A DNA stretch of 64,000 bases from Anarhynchus alexandrinus (taxonomy: Eukaryota; Chordata; Aves; Charadriiformes; Charadriidae). The notes beneath the pieces are model-generated. The model saw only the letters and a list, made by a program, of their open reading frames with translations. It did not search any database and was not told the origin of the DNA. Below, piece after piece: positions 10,901 to 24,000 of the stretch. The stretch lies in contig VUYV01000758.1 of the NCBI GenBank assembly GCA_008711295.1, positions 1 through 64,000 of the forward strand, in the 5' to 3' direction. Numbering within the stretch: position 1 is the stretch's first letter; the number at the start of each line of letters is the position of its first letter. The translations under genes and the position numbers were made by a program.

Positions 10901-13900
10901 GAATCTGAAGCTGTTCCAGAGAGGGTGTTGGTTGGATGAGTGTCTCGATTTATTTATTTTATTAGGTTTTCTTGGTTTTTACATTGTTGATGCATCCATT
11001 AGGCCACATACCAAGGAAAATGTGAATGGGAGGGGTGAGAGTAAAGCAACCGTGTCTTTTGAAATGTCCATTAATCTCCATTTGTGCAAGGGATTTTTTT
11101 TCCAAAGGTTGCAATTAAAACATGTTCCAGTTGACCTGGTAAGTTGTCCTCCGCTCTCTGATTTAGTACCTTGACAAAATGTCCTGAATTTGACTTTTCC
11201 TGTGGTTTGGTGAGTTGGTTTGGTTTCTTACATTAGAGATCTTGAAACATCTTGCAGCAGGGCAATTGTCCGGTCATGAGGGGACACATGCGGTAGCTCG
11301 GTACTGTTAGGGTCTCTGCACGTTCTCCACGTGTGCAGAGATTCCATGTCTTTCGGCTCTTGTTCATCACCATCACCGCCTGGCCAAGGCTCGTACCCTC
11401 ATGTACAGACCGTGTTATTGTTGAGCAGGTCCATGGGGGCTCTGCGGAATGTACCCTTTTTGGAATATGTTTTCTGCTGAACTGCACAGAAGCCGAAGTG
11501 AATTGTTTTTTTGCTGGTTTAGCTTGCTGAAATGGTTTTGTGCAGGGTGTGATGAGTGCGTGGGCCAGGGCGGACACCCAGCCAAGAGGGCAGGGCTGGG
11601 GCAGCCAGCAGTTGCACTGCTTTAGGCTTCTGGGCAATCGATGCTGTAGCTGCTCAGGTTTGAGCACCCTGCTTTGACCTGCTCAAACAAGTCAATGCCA
11701 CGCGTGGCATAAGACCCCAAAAGTCCTGGTCCTCCAGGTGTTGCTTTTTTCTTGGGACGAGTTATCAGTGAGCCTCACTTTCTTCTTTGGCTCTGCTGTC
11801 CTGGGTCTCTGGCTGGCACGTATAATTAACAAGGGCCAGGGTTTGTAATTCCTGGCACAGAAACAGCATTAATGGATTTGTTCAGTTCCCTTTTATCAGC
11901 CTTTCCAGCCTGCCTCTTATCTCATTACTTTGGGGAGGGCTGAGATGGGATTAAAAGAATGCAAAGGCCTGATAAATGGAGATAGAAACCTAGGAGCTGG
12001 GGCAGATCAATACAGGTCCATCATGAAGACCTGCGGGGAGCTTGCAGGGCTGACTAATCGAACGGACCGGAGACCTGGGGAACGAGGCTGCCATGCGATG
12101 GTGGCGGAGCTCAGGGACCCCAGAGGAATGTGTCACAGCAGTCATGAAACCTGTTGGCCTGGGTGAAAAGTATGAAGGCATCTGGCACTTTGCTTCCTGC
12201 AAATCAGTGCTGTCCTCCTGTTTTGCTGACTCAGCAGTTTGCTGGAGTGCTGATTAGCATCTTGGCTGGATGAAACTTTCCCAGGCTTCACAAGAGTTGC
12301 TGGTGCCTCCTGCATCGAAAGAAACCACTTATGTTATTTGTGCTCTTCTCCCCGCAGAGGTGAACTGTGATGTGTGGAACGTATTAGTCACCATCTGTAG
12401 AGGGCTCTGCATGGAGCTGGGTGGGATCTGGAGGAAAGAGAGGCAAATGGACTACTGCTGTTTGGTATGGGGATAAGGATGCAGAGTTTGGAAACTTCTC
12501 CGAACTGTCTAACACCCCTGAGGTTGCCAAGGGAGTGGAAAACAGGTCTTGTGGGAGCAGGTTTCTCTGCATCTGGAGCAATACCATGAGAGTGACCTTT
12601 ATCCTGGATGCTGGGCGAGCTGGTGCCTCCTTATGCCTCAGTCTTTTTTCTTATCCTCATGGGCTGAGGGGGAGTATGTGCTTATGGTGGGGCTCGTCGG
12701 CAGCCTTGATGTCTTCCTGTTTGGATGGAGGCAAGAAGCAAGTCTCCCTGTTCAGCACAGAGCCACCCGTCAGCACATGTTGTGCTTTTGGGAATTTTGC
12801 TTCAGGAACCTGGTTCTAGCATGGCCAGTGACACAAAAACTGGCTTGTCCTCTATGAGCAGGAGAGAGCTGTAGGCTCTTTGCCCTGTAGGACTGCTCTC
12901 TGTCTTGCTTTGCCTGAGTTCATGAGGCTCTTAGCCTGTAGGAAGGTGGGGAAGGGGCAGTTCTGTCCTCCTTCTATGCCCGCTGGAATCAGCATGTCAA
13001 GGACTCTGTGGTGGATGTGGGCACTGAGTAATTTCACGTGACTGTGCTGCGTTCCAGCTGAGGTTTGGCACAAACCCAACCAGGAGCTGAGACTGAGCTT
13101 CTCAAATTGGTTCCTGGGGCATAGCCCTTGTCGTGGTCTTCCTTTAAACCAGTTCTTTAACTTCTGGTTGAAAACTCTGGGAAAACATCCCAGGACTCCT
13201 CTGGGGACCCCTCTTTTTGGCGCCAGCTCTGCTGTCCCTCACTCATTTCTTCACACGCTTTCTCAGGCTTCTGCTTCCCGTGCATCTCCAGCAGGAACCT
13301 GGCAAGAGCTTTCTCTTCACCTGGCATTGGTCGCAGATCTCTGCTCAGTCTCTTTCTCCTCCCTGCTGTCTTTCCCTTCCCCTGATTCCCTCCTTTAATT
13401 TGCCTTTGCTTATTTTGAATACAAAGCTCCTCCATCACAGTGTTTATAGTTTGTAAAGCCTTGGGCCCATTGCTTATTCTCCTTCTTATATCCCTACTTA
13501 ACCGCCTTGGCTCCCTGTGCCCTTTCTCTGCTTCCAGAGCATCCAGGATGAATCACAGTCCCTGTCCCCAGCTGTCTGCCGCATAGTTCCCATATCCCAG
13601 GAACCCAGTTCCCAGACACTGCAGTGGTTCAGTCACAAAGTCCTCCTCTTTCTCATCCCTTAAAAATTGCTTTCTCTGGAGTCAGCAGCGGACGTCTGTG
13701 CCTCTCTCGTGAGCCTCCCGAGCAAGGAGCAGCCTTGAAGATCTCTCTCATCTGCACGATGCCCAGGACATACCCAGCGTGGGCGTCCCCCAACTCCGGC
13801 GGTGCTCAGAGCATCCTCACCTGCTTGGGGAGCTGCTGAGCTGGTGCTGGCTGGCACGTGCTGCCAACTGGGCTTATCTCCCTGGCACCGAGTAAATGGC

Positions 13901-16900
13901 ATCAGCTTGCTTCCTATCCACTTTTCCATAGCAGCTTTTGTCATGGTTTCCTTTCGTCTCTTCCCAAAATAGGCTGGTCTGCTCGAAAGCACAAATGCCT
14001 CCAGTTCCCCTCTTTGCAAGGGTGTGGTGAGGAACGAGCGTTGGCTGTGTCCCAGCCACGTTCTCCTCCAAGAGCTCCTGCATCAGGATTTCTTTTTTTT
14101 TTTTTTTATTTTTAAGTGAACTAAATCTTCAAGCCACGTTTTGTGTCCAAACAAGCAAAGCGAAGCCAATGTTCATGTGCCAGTGGGGACCGAAGCGACT
14201 GGGGAGCGAGTGGACAGTGAAGAGAAGAGCAGTGGGACAAGGAGGTGGGATGCTTTGGTCTGTGACTGAGTCGGAGCAAATCACGGAGCCCGGTGGTGGG
14301 GAGACAGACCCGTGTCCTTGAGTCAGGGCTCGCGGAGAGGAGGGGCAGGGAAGCGGCGTGGTTAGGCTGTTGGAGCCGTGGAGGAGCAGGGCTGGAGCTG
14401 TAAGGAGATGGGATGCAGCCCGTGCCAAGGCTGCGCTGCGGAGCAGGAGGGAGGGCGGCCAGAGGGCAGGGAGCACCGGGCGTGCGAAGGGTGAGGCAGG
14501 GACCGCGGTGGGACACCGAAGGGGTGACTCGCTGTAGCGAAGCCCTCCTCGGTCAGGGCACTGCGGTGGGACCCGAGCAGGTCCATGTCGTGGTTTAGAC
14601 AGTCCAGGTGGGTGAGAACAGCTCTGCCGTTGCTCTGGGTGGCCTCTGGATGAGAACATCTCTGCCACCAAGGTGAAGCGTGGGCAGAGCGAGCTCAGGC
14701 CTGTTTGCTCCTCTCAAGAGAGGTAAACAACGCAGAGTTTAAATTTCCCAAGTGCCAGGCTTTCCCTGCCTGGGGCTTGGGTCCTCCTCCCCTTCCCCAG
14801 GCAACAGCATCTGAACTGAAATAATTCTGCAGATGGAGACCAGGACACTGTGTCACTCAAAGTCCTTCCCGTTGGACCAGGGTCACTCCAGTAGAAACCC
14901 GGGACTGAAAGCAGCCTGCAAGGTGGGTGAAGGCTGCAAAGCCAGCAGCGCACGACCGCTCACCAGCTCCGGATGCTTTTCCTTGGTGGAAATGTTCTCA
15001 TGCACGTCAGAGCCCGCTGCTGCCTTCGCTCGCCTCCCGTCAAAGGGGACAGCTTGCTCTCCTGTCCTGTCCTCCAGAGACGCGAGGTCCGGCTGGTCCC
15101 ATGCCTGCGCACGGACAGTGGCCGGCAGGAAAAGCGAGCCAGGCCAGCTCAAAATAGACTGCTTGTCGGAGTTTTCCACGAGACCTTTGAGACTCCTTAT
15201 CTCCCCGCTGCCGTTCTGGCACAGGACGAGTTGCAGATGGAGCAGCCTCCGTAAGCGATGTTACCTCGGTCACCCCCGAGGCTTCCTGCTGCCTGGGCAG
15301 GACGCGGGGCCGTTGTCCCATGGGATAACGGCTGCTGCAGGGTGCACAGCAGCCTCTCGTTTAGCAGGACTAATTGGGTGGAAGTGAAACATGGGGATGG
15401 GGGGATATGGAGAAGCCTGGCTTTGGGGAGAGCAGCTTCAGCAGAGGTTGGGCATGCAGGCTTTGTAAGCTCTTGAACAGATGCCAACGTTCGGAGGGTG
15501 GGCTTGTACCTCTCCTGCTGTCATACCTGCCCTGCGTTCAGCAATGCGAAAGGCAGCAGGGGCGGCCCCAGCCACCCTGAGGTCTGTGATCCTCCGTCTC
15601 TGTAAAAATAAGTATATTCCTGCTAGGAAGCAGGCGGAGCTGCTTCTTTGCTTGCTGGGAGGGAGGTTGATCCTGCTTGCCAGGCTCCTGCTGCGGGAAC
15701 TGTGGGTTTGCAGTTCTGTGCTCAGGTGTCACCAAGCTGTAGGCTCGTTTGTAGCCCCAGGGAAGGTTTGGCAGTGTGACCTCCTGGTGCTTTCCACAAG
15801 TGCTTTCCTGACCCTGTAGGATTTTCCTGTGGCCTTAATGAGACATCTGGGGGCAATTAGTTTTCTGTTTTATGACATGCCTGGCTTTTCTCATTGAACG
15901 TGGCATGGTGGGGCCACGCTGGTTCTCCAGCCACATCTGGGGAGAAGGGAGGGAAGGCAGGAGGTGCTGAGTCAAGCTTTGCATCCAGCCTTCTCCTTCT
16001 TGGTGCTCGTTACTGTTCTGTGCCTTGCGTGCCTGTACGGGGTCCAGGTCTAGGCATAATCCTGCTCTGATGCATGGCGATGGAGGATGAGTCCTGCTGT
16101 GTCCTCTTGCTCTCATGAAAGTCCTGAGATGAAGGTTGAGCCTGCTTCCCACCTGCAGGATCCTGAAGTTTCCTAGAGTAAGAGATCACAGAGAGGATTA
16201 GATAGAAATCTTTGCTGCTGCAGTAAACCACGTTTTTCACTGCTGCCAAATATGTGGCGAGATGAGACAGTGTAGACTGGTGTTTCCCATGGACCGTGGC
16301 AGTACTGCTGACCCCAATTATTTCAAAGTGATAAATCACCACCTGTCCCTGGTCCATCATAAACTACGATATTGTATTGAAAAGCAAGCGGGTTAACAAG
16401 GACATAACCAGCATCTTTTTTCATTGCTTTTTGGTTCTAGGGCTTTTGGGGTGATGTTGCTGAAGTTTTTCTTTATGACCCCAAGAGCGTATAAACTTCA
16501 CCGGGAGGTTTGTGCTCACTCTCAGAACTGAGGCTTTGAGATTGGCACTAAAACTCATGAGCCCTACGGCACGCTTGTACGAGCTTCTGTCACCAGCAGG
16601 GCCCAGCGAAGGGGGACCCTCCGTTGCGGGGCTGGAATGATTCCTTTGGACAGAGTTGTCATCATTTTTATTTTACAGAGGCACAGAAGAGAGATGTTCC
16701 TTACTGCTAGAAGCGAGGAGTTCTGGGGCTTTATGGGATGTTTGGCCCATTGTTGGTCCCTGCACTGACCAGTACCTGTGCTGGAGAGGATGCTGACAGC
16801 TCCTGATGCAGGATTTGCAGCAAAGGTGAGCCCATACTTGGTCTGGGAAGAACCGAAAGGAGAAGCTGATGGTGGGCAGCTACTGAATTGTGATTTCTGA

Positions 16901-17540
16901 GAATGAGGTGCATTTTAGACAAGTTCTGATGATCCATCCCTTTAATAGACCAACAGATGTGCAGACCTGCAGAAAACGTTCTAAGAAATTTATTAGAAAT
17001 CCTCCGTGGAGGAAAAGGCCATTGAGCTGTTCCGCTGGGAATGACAGGGCTTTTTCGTCTTTTATTTTCCCCTTGTAGTTCACTTGATCAGCTAATGGTT
17101 TTTGCTGACAGATATTTATCAGCCTGAACATGCTTTCCCTGCTCTTGGAAAAATAGAAATCTTTACTCCTGGCTCCAATAAAAAAATCAGCCCAATATCC
17201 CTGAACATGCAAGTCTGAATATCAATCCTTCTCTTGGCATCTCAGCTCTGGGAGTCGTTAAGAGAGGAATGGCAAAAGCAGAAAGCAAAGCCACCCAAGG
17301 TTAGAAACAGGTCTGGCTATTATTATTAATTTTTTTTCAGCCAGAAATTTCATATGTTTAATGAGCTGAGGGGCATAGCGTGCTAGCAGCCATCCCCAGG
17401 GCTGGAAGCAGAGCTGCCCCGGCACAGCTCACGGCAACGTGTGAAACAGCCCCGCTCTGGCGTGGGAGAGGATTTGTGGACCAGGACCCAGGAGTGCAAC
17501 ATGGCACTTGTCCCCACAAGTTGTTTCCCCCCTGTGCTCG
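7954..17540. other. Unique noncoding sequence, no gene seen
   Basis: About 9.6 kb without a recognised exon, RNA gene or interspersed repeat. Composition is near-balanced with scattered short A or T runs. AT-rich patches at 10840-11110 and 16880-17360 contain homeobox-like cores and poly-pyrimidine tracts but no coherent gene structure. The longest open frames (for example 14129-14671 minus, 14833-15387 plus) lie in GC-richer stretches and resemble no protein family. Confidence 0.45.
14093..14107. repeat. T15 homopolymer
   Basis: A run of 15 T, followed by ATTTTTAAG. I checked whether it could be the reverse-strand poly(A) tail of a retroposed gene copy. I see no recognisable gene copy to its right and no obvious target-site duplication, so it is recorded only as a homopolymer. 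Confidence 0.8.
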
Positions 17541-18073
17541 GCGCTGGTGAGGCCCCACCTCGAGTGCTGTGGTCAGTTTTGGGCCCCTCACCACAAGACA
17601 GACATTGAGGCGCCGGAGCGTGTCCAGAGAAGGGCAACGGAGCTGTGAGGGGTCTGGAGCACACGTCCTGTGCGGAGCGGTTGAGGGACCTGGGGGTGTT
17701 CAGCCTGGAGAAAAGGAGGCTGAGGGGAGACCTTCTCGCTCCCTACAGCTCCCTGAAAGGAGGGGGCAGCGAGGGGGGGTCGGTCTCTGCTCCCAACGAA
17801 CAGGCGATGGGACAAGAGGAAACGGCCTCAGGTTGCACCAGGAGAGGTTTAGGATGGAGAACAGGGAAAATTCCTTCACGGAAAGGGTTGTGAAGCACTG
17901 GAAGAGGCTGCCGAGGGAAGGGGTGGAATCCCCATCCCTGGAGGGATTTAACAGCGGGGCAGATGTGGTGCTGAGGGACATGGGTTAGTGGTGGGTTTGG
18001 CAGTGTCGGGTTGATGGTTGGACTCAGTGATCTTAAAGGTCCCTTCCAACCCAGACAATTCTCTGATTCTGTG
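17541..18073 (+). mobile_element. 5'-truncated CR1 retrotransposon copy
   Basis: This is the 3' portion of a CR1 LINE. It contains the last part of the reverse-transcriptase ORF followed by the short 3' UTR and an octamer-type end (CAATTCTCTGATTCTGTG). On the + strand it encodes CR1 landmarks such as [11 protein letters not shown] (about 17700) and HWKRLPREGVESPSLE (about 17900). These two parts are in different frames, so at least one frameshift lies around 17780-17840. A stop (TGA, 17647-17649) also interrupts the family motif just downstream of QRRA. The copy is truncated at its 5' end, as nearly all CR1 copies are, and is inactive. Confidence 0.95.
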
Positions 18074-20986
18074 TTGCTGTTGGCTCCCACATCCCTCGTG
18101 CTCTGTCGCCCATTAGAAGAAAAGGGGCTCAGCACCCTCTCAGTGACCGATTGCTCTTCTCTGTGCAGATCCCTACAGAGCTAACCCTCCTCTCCTTTGC
18201 GCCCTGTTTGCCACCCTGTATTGATTTACTCCTTTTTTACACCAGTTTAGGATGTTGAAATCTGCTTTCAGCCCTGTCTGCAGCAAGTGAAAATCGACGG
18301 AGGTGCCGCTGTTTGGATTAACCAAGTCTGCCCTTAAGAAAATACCTGTTAAGCACAGCTCAGCAAAGCAAAACACCCAAGATATGTCAGACCGTGATGT
18401 TAGATTTATTATCAAGGAAACAACCCGTAACTTGTGAGATGCTGCTCTCCACCATAAATGCAGTTAGGCATTCTTTCCAGCGCTAACGAGAATGAAGATT
18501 GATGTCCTCGACTGTTCTCTCTGGTGGTGCCAGCAAACGCCAGGGTCTTCCCTGCTTTTCTTCTTGAAGCGCTTCACGGTTCTGAAAATTACTGGAGGGA
18601 AATTTTACAATGAGCGCCTGCTGATCGGTGACTTCTGTACATCTAGGGAGCCCGAACAGGTTCGTAAAAGCTCTCTTGCTCTCTGTATATATGAATGTAT
18701 GTATATACATATATATATTTATATTTTATATATGTGTGCATATGTGCGTGTGTAGACTAAAAGGAAATCGGCCCCTATTCTGCTGCTCAGGGCTGGGATC
18801 TGCACATTCTCTTTAGACCATTTCATGCCAGATATTAGCTGTGACTTATATTTTGAATAAAAAAATTTAATTAAATTGGCGTTTGTGAGCTGCTGGGGGG
18901 CTTTGGCCACTGTCTTCCTCGGGAAATAAAATTACCTCATTTGTGAGAGTTGCAGGGTGAAGGAAACCAGCTTCCATCCCTGTTGGGTAGTGAGGAATAC
19001 ATGGAAGAAGGCAACGTTCCCAATGGAAAGGGAGGTTCAGCCGGTTTAACCAGGAAGAGGTAGCTCCAAAGCTCCTTTTCAGCGTGGATCGAAGGGATGC
19101 CCTGTGCCGACACCGACCAGGGCAAGACTTTGCAGACACCTCCAGCACGCTGAGGGACTGTGACCTTGGTCTGATGCTTCAGTTTATGGGAGGAAAACAT
19201 CTTGTACACAGCCCCAGCCCAACATTTAGGGCCTTTTGCGGGGCTAATGTAACCCAAGCTATAAAGAAACGGAGAGCTGTGTGTTCAGCCAGCCCAGAGG
19301 CGTTTGCCCCGGCGCTGGGCTGAGTCCGGCGGAGTCTCGTGAGCTGCGCAACGCTTGCCAACCCTCTGCCTGTTTGCAGAGCTGTCTGCTTCCCTTCACG
19401 CGCTCTCGTTGCCGAAAACATAACATGCTTCGTTTGGTTCTGTCCAGGCGCGAGGTTTCAGGATGGGAGAAGATTTGAGGAAAGATTTATCCCCGCTGAT
19501 TGGAAGTGGGAGAAAGTTTTCCAGTCCCAGATTTCCCCGCTGCTGTCACAGCTCTGGCTGAGAGACGCGTCACTGTGCTGCTGAACATCGACTCCTGTGC
19601 TGTGTGTAAATGGGAAAAACACTGCCCTCAGGTGACAGCCCCATGGCCCTGGGCTGGGAACAGGTAGGAACGACTGGAACTAAGAATAATCTCCCTGGAG
19701 ATGATGTTAGTGCTCCAGTAACACCCAGGTCATCACTGCACTGTGTCTGCTGTTGAGAATGGGCGGTTGTAGCTGGAGAGAGAGCTCTAAGGCAGACTTT
19801 TCTGCCCTAGCAATGAAACTGGGTCCTCAGGGTGGGGTAAATCAGAGAATCTCGCCCGGAACTAAGCTCTGGCAATTTACACCTGCCGAGGATCTCCGCT
19901 GGTGTCCTGGGAGATGATAAAAATCATGCAGATCCTTCCAGCCCTGCTCTGCAGCGATTGCAGCCTGGCTGTGAATGAGAAACAGTCCCAGCAGCGCTTC
20001 TGCTTACCCAGAGTTTCTCTCTCACGGCTCTCTGCGCATTTCGCACTGGCTTGGGAGTGTTATGAACTGGGAAACCTTTAGCAATGTGTTATTCAAAACA
20101 CACTGGCTTTCGCTGCGAAGTTTCAATTGTGGTTTGTAGGGTTGGGCTGAGATTATTGCGTTTAAATTCAAGGCAGATTTCATTCACTCGCGGGGAATGA
20201 ATGCTCGATCTTTGCTTCCCTGCTAGGAAATAAGCCCTGGCCGAACAGATCCGCGCAGAGGCCCTGGCCCCAGGTCACCTGGCTGCTCTCGCGCTGCTCA
20301 GAGACTGCTCTGCCCCTCAGCTGGGCGGCCGCGTGCTCCAGGAACCTGCTGAGATGTTGACATGTTCATTCATAGTAGCTTCTGGATGTGGGAGAAGGAC
20401 AAAAGACTGGTGAGGGAACGCAGAGCTAAGGAGAGGTTTGTCATTTGTGTGAGTAGCCTCTGATTTTGGCAGGGTGACGAAGGTCCATCCCTCAACAGAG
20501 GGAACCACCACAAAGTCTGCTCCTTGTCCCGAGGGTCTACATGACCAACGTGAGGCTCCCATGGGTAAATGCTTGGACTCGGGGCCCGTTGTGCAATCGA
20601 ATCCTGACCTTGGTTTGTTGTTTAAACCGCTGCAGCCTTGATGTATGGTAGAGGCTGAGCAAACCTCAGATCTTGTTTCAACTGAAACGGGAACCTCTGC
20701 ACAGCCATTGACACCAGATGGTCTCAGCTGGGTTGAAGTCCAAATGGGTGAGGAAAAGCAGTATAAAATCCATCATGTAGACGTGGCCTTGAGTTCCCCG
20801 AAAGGGAGCAAGGGAACCTCAGTGCTTGAGCTGCTTAAAATCGGACAAGACAAACTTTTGGGGAACTCGTGGAGTGAAACCCTGCCACCGTGGCCACGGG
20901 GTTTGCTGTTTGCCAGCGATGAGGGGAGGCCTTCCCCCAGCTGCTCTGCAGTCACTCCAGGATAAGGTCCAGGAGAGCTGATGTTT
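18074..20986. other. Unique noncoding sequence with an AT/TG microsatellite
   Basis: No gene seen. It includes the imperfect TA/TG tract at 18684-18755 and an AT-rich patch around 18848-18880 with a TTTAATTAAAT core. The remainder is ordinary unique sequence with short open frames that match nothing recognisable. Confidence 0.45.
18684..18755. repeat. Imperfect (TA)n/(TG)n microsatellite
   Basis: Alternating pyrimidine-purine tract made of TATA, TGTA and TGTG steps with interruptions. Such tracts are length-variable and can adopt unusual structures. No gene relation is visible. Confidence 0.8.
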
Positions 20987-21047
20987 CATAGAATCATAGA
21001 ATGGTTTAGGTTGGAAAGGACCTTGAAGATCGAGTTCCAACTCGATG
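20987..21047 (-). mobile_element. Short CR1 3' tail fragment, inverted
   Basis: The sequence begins CATAGAATCATAGAATGG and continues with the family signature GGTTGGAAAGGACC. This is the reverse complement of the CR1 3' UTR end with its octamer repeats. Only about 60 bp of the element is present, an extreme 5' truncation. The similarity fades after CTCGATG. Confidence 0.92.
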
Positions 21048-24000
21048 TTTGCTCCTGACTTGAACAAACACACCAGTAGGTCTGTGCCCTCTCAATCCTT
21101 ATCTTTTCTGAGGAGAAGGTGGACCCATCTTTCACTGGGGGTGTGCGCAGCACCTCGCACACTGTGGCTTTGAGCTCGGTTAGCGCTGTCGTGCCATGAA
21201 ATGAGAGCAGAGTACGGGAGAGTCCCTGGGCAGGACTGGGCACAGGCGAGGAGGGCTCTGGGTGCTGGGCTGGCTGCAGTCCCATTGCTGCGGGGCTGCA
21301 AGGCAGGAGCGGGGAAGTGGCCACGGGGCTGGAGGTGACAGAGTGCTGAGACCCTGCTGCCCCTGCCTGATCCCTCTGAGCAGCAGCAGGTCCAGAACCC
21401 CAGCAGATGCCGTTCGTGACACTGATTAGCAAGGCTCTGGGCTGTTGTAACAGGACAGGCCCCTTGCCTGCAAGCCTCGCTGGTGATTTCTGCTTTGGTT
21501 TCTATTAACAAATCTCTGCGGTTATGTGCTCATGCTGCGCAGCGAGGGGCGGAGGGTTCAAAGCCAAGATAAATAGTCTTGGGGTCTGGCCGGGGCTCTA
21601 GGAAAACAGAGAGCGCAGCGAGTAATTTGGTTAATACATTCAGACACAACCATTAGCCCGTCGGTGCTTCCTGCGAGGGAGGCTCAGCCGGAGAACGCTG
21701 GACCGCAGCGGGTTGGGCACAACCGGTGTGGCTCTGCAAAGCCACCGTGCTGCGGTGCGAGGGCTGGCCTGGCACCGGGACGGCCACACGTCCCTGTGCT
21801 CCCTCCTGGAGCCAGCTGTGGTGGGGATGGGAATGCAAAATCCCTGCCTTGTCTTTGCTCCCAGGGACATGGGTGATTTGCAGTGTCCTGGCGTATCGTG
21901 GAGGACAGAGGTTGAGCCTCTCCCTCTCTCCACCTTCCCACTCGCCTGGGTGGGAGAGCAGCCTCAGCTGCTGGAACCAGTGAGCGGGATGGGAGAGCTC
22001 TGTCCCAGTCAGGGCTGCGACTGGGTCCCCTTCACCTGCAGTGATTCATCTGTGGCTCTGAGGGGTCTGGGTCAGGCTCGTTCAGTGCAGCGGTATCAGT
22101 GAGATCTGATGGGGAGGGGAGCCCGGACCTCCCACAGCCTCCAGCAGACATTCAGACCCTCTGCTGGGTTCTGCTTGCTGATGGATGTTGTTTTTCCCCG
22201 TTGTGGCATTAATTCCTCCCTCCTGCTTGATTCCCAGGAGCCTCAAGGTGTACTTACACTGCCCTGGCTACATGTTTAGGTACCAAACTGGGTGTGAGCA
22301 GGTTCTACAGCTAAGAGTCTTCATAGCCTTTGGCCAAACAAGACCTGGGGCAGTTCTGGAGATCTGACGTTGTGGGGCTCTGCTCTGCACATGAGTTCTG
22401 CATTAAAAGTCCCAGGAAAGAGGCTGTTTTCTGTGTCCTTGTGCCCAGGAGTTCTGCAAGGCTGTGTCTTTTAGCGTGCATCTGAGAGAGTAACAGCTCT
22501 GTCAATCCTTGGAGTGAGAGCTTCTGATGAGCAAGAAAGCCGGATAATCTGCCGTCACCTTGAGAAGCAGTGCTGAGGTGTTCAGTTCCTTTGATTGTCT
22601 CCTTTTGGCAGAGGAGAGGGAATAATCCCAGAACCAACAGGCTTCTCTGAGACTCTAAATTAGAGTCCATCCGTTACAGCACCTTTTCATTACTTATGCT
22701 TTTTCTTCTCTCAGCAAATGTCTTCAGCTGTCCTGGTCTGTCCTGTTGACACCACAAGAATGAGAGTGAGGGAAACCTCACAGGCAGAAGACCCTCCTGC
22801 CCGCTGGCTCAATCACTCCCCCTTTGCTGGTTTCAGGAGGCAAGAGCAGACGGGTGCCAGCCAGCAGCCAGCGTGGTAAGGTTCTTGGGAGTCTTCTGCA
22901 ATGGCAACTGATTTCGAGGATGCCAAGACTAGCACCTTTGACTCTGATTCCAGAAAAACCATCCAGCTTCAGCAACGAAACAGTGGCAGTGACTGGGAAG
23001 AGCAGCTCGCCCTGCAGGCATCTGAGCGGTTCAGCTCTGAACCTCCCGGCCCTCGGCATGCCGTAACCTCTCTGTTCATCGGCAGCTCCAAAATCTGTAT
23101 GCCGTGCTGCATTGCTACCTCAAGTTCAGGTTTATGGCATGCCAAAGGGTGCCTTTTGCCTGTAGAGCGATGTGCCAGCTGCAGCCGTATGCAATGCAGC
23201 CTCCGCAGGTCTCTTTGTGTAAGGTCCAGTGTGCAGGTGCATTTTTGCAGCCTTGCAGAAGCTGCTGGTGCTCGGAGGACCACACATTGGGGAGCTCGGC
23301 TGTGTGTGCCAGAGGCCTGCCGGGCTACGGATAGCACGGAGTCCAGCTTCAAAACACGCAGAGGGAAGTCTCCAGCTGGGAAAAGACAAACTCACTCTGT
23401 TGAATGTTTCAGGTCCAATTCCCTGGCTAGTGGGAGCAAACAAGCATCTGCTTACTTTAATCCCTGCCTGTACTGAGCAAGGATGTTGCCGTGCATTGTC
23501 CAAACAGGGTTGGTTTGGTTTTTTTTTGCAAAGGAAGGAAAGTAAAACCCAAGATAAATCTATCACTAATGGTGAATCCTTTGAGAAAGCCAAACACCGC
23601 TCCAGGAGCTGCAGTGGGATTCGGGGAGCGTCTCCCAGCTGCAGGCTCAGGAACATCCCCAGCTCCAGCTTTACCGCATCCTGCCCGCACACGGCGTCTC
23701 CGAGCTGGCCAAATACGGACCGCTGCGGATGCGTGAGCAGCTGGGTCCTACCCCTGCTACGGCCTTCCCCCAGCTGCACCCGTGGCTTTACTTCTGCCCT
23801 TCTTGTCTGCTCAGGCTGGAGGCTCGGAGAGCATTCACAGTCCCCGAGCCCTGTCCCAGCGTCCCCACTGCCATGTTCCTGGGTGGCTGCCAAAAGGGAC
23901 GGAGAACAGAAGTAAGAAGGTAGCCTGGCTCATCGCGAACTGTAAGTAGCCAAGCCACCACCTGCGGCGGATCATGGACTTGTTATTAGACCCATCTCCA

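Noticed and set aside
14093..14107. T15 run as the tail of a processed pseudogene on the minus strand
   Set aside because: No recognisable gene copy adjoins it and no flanking direct repeat was found.
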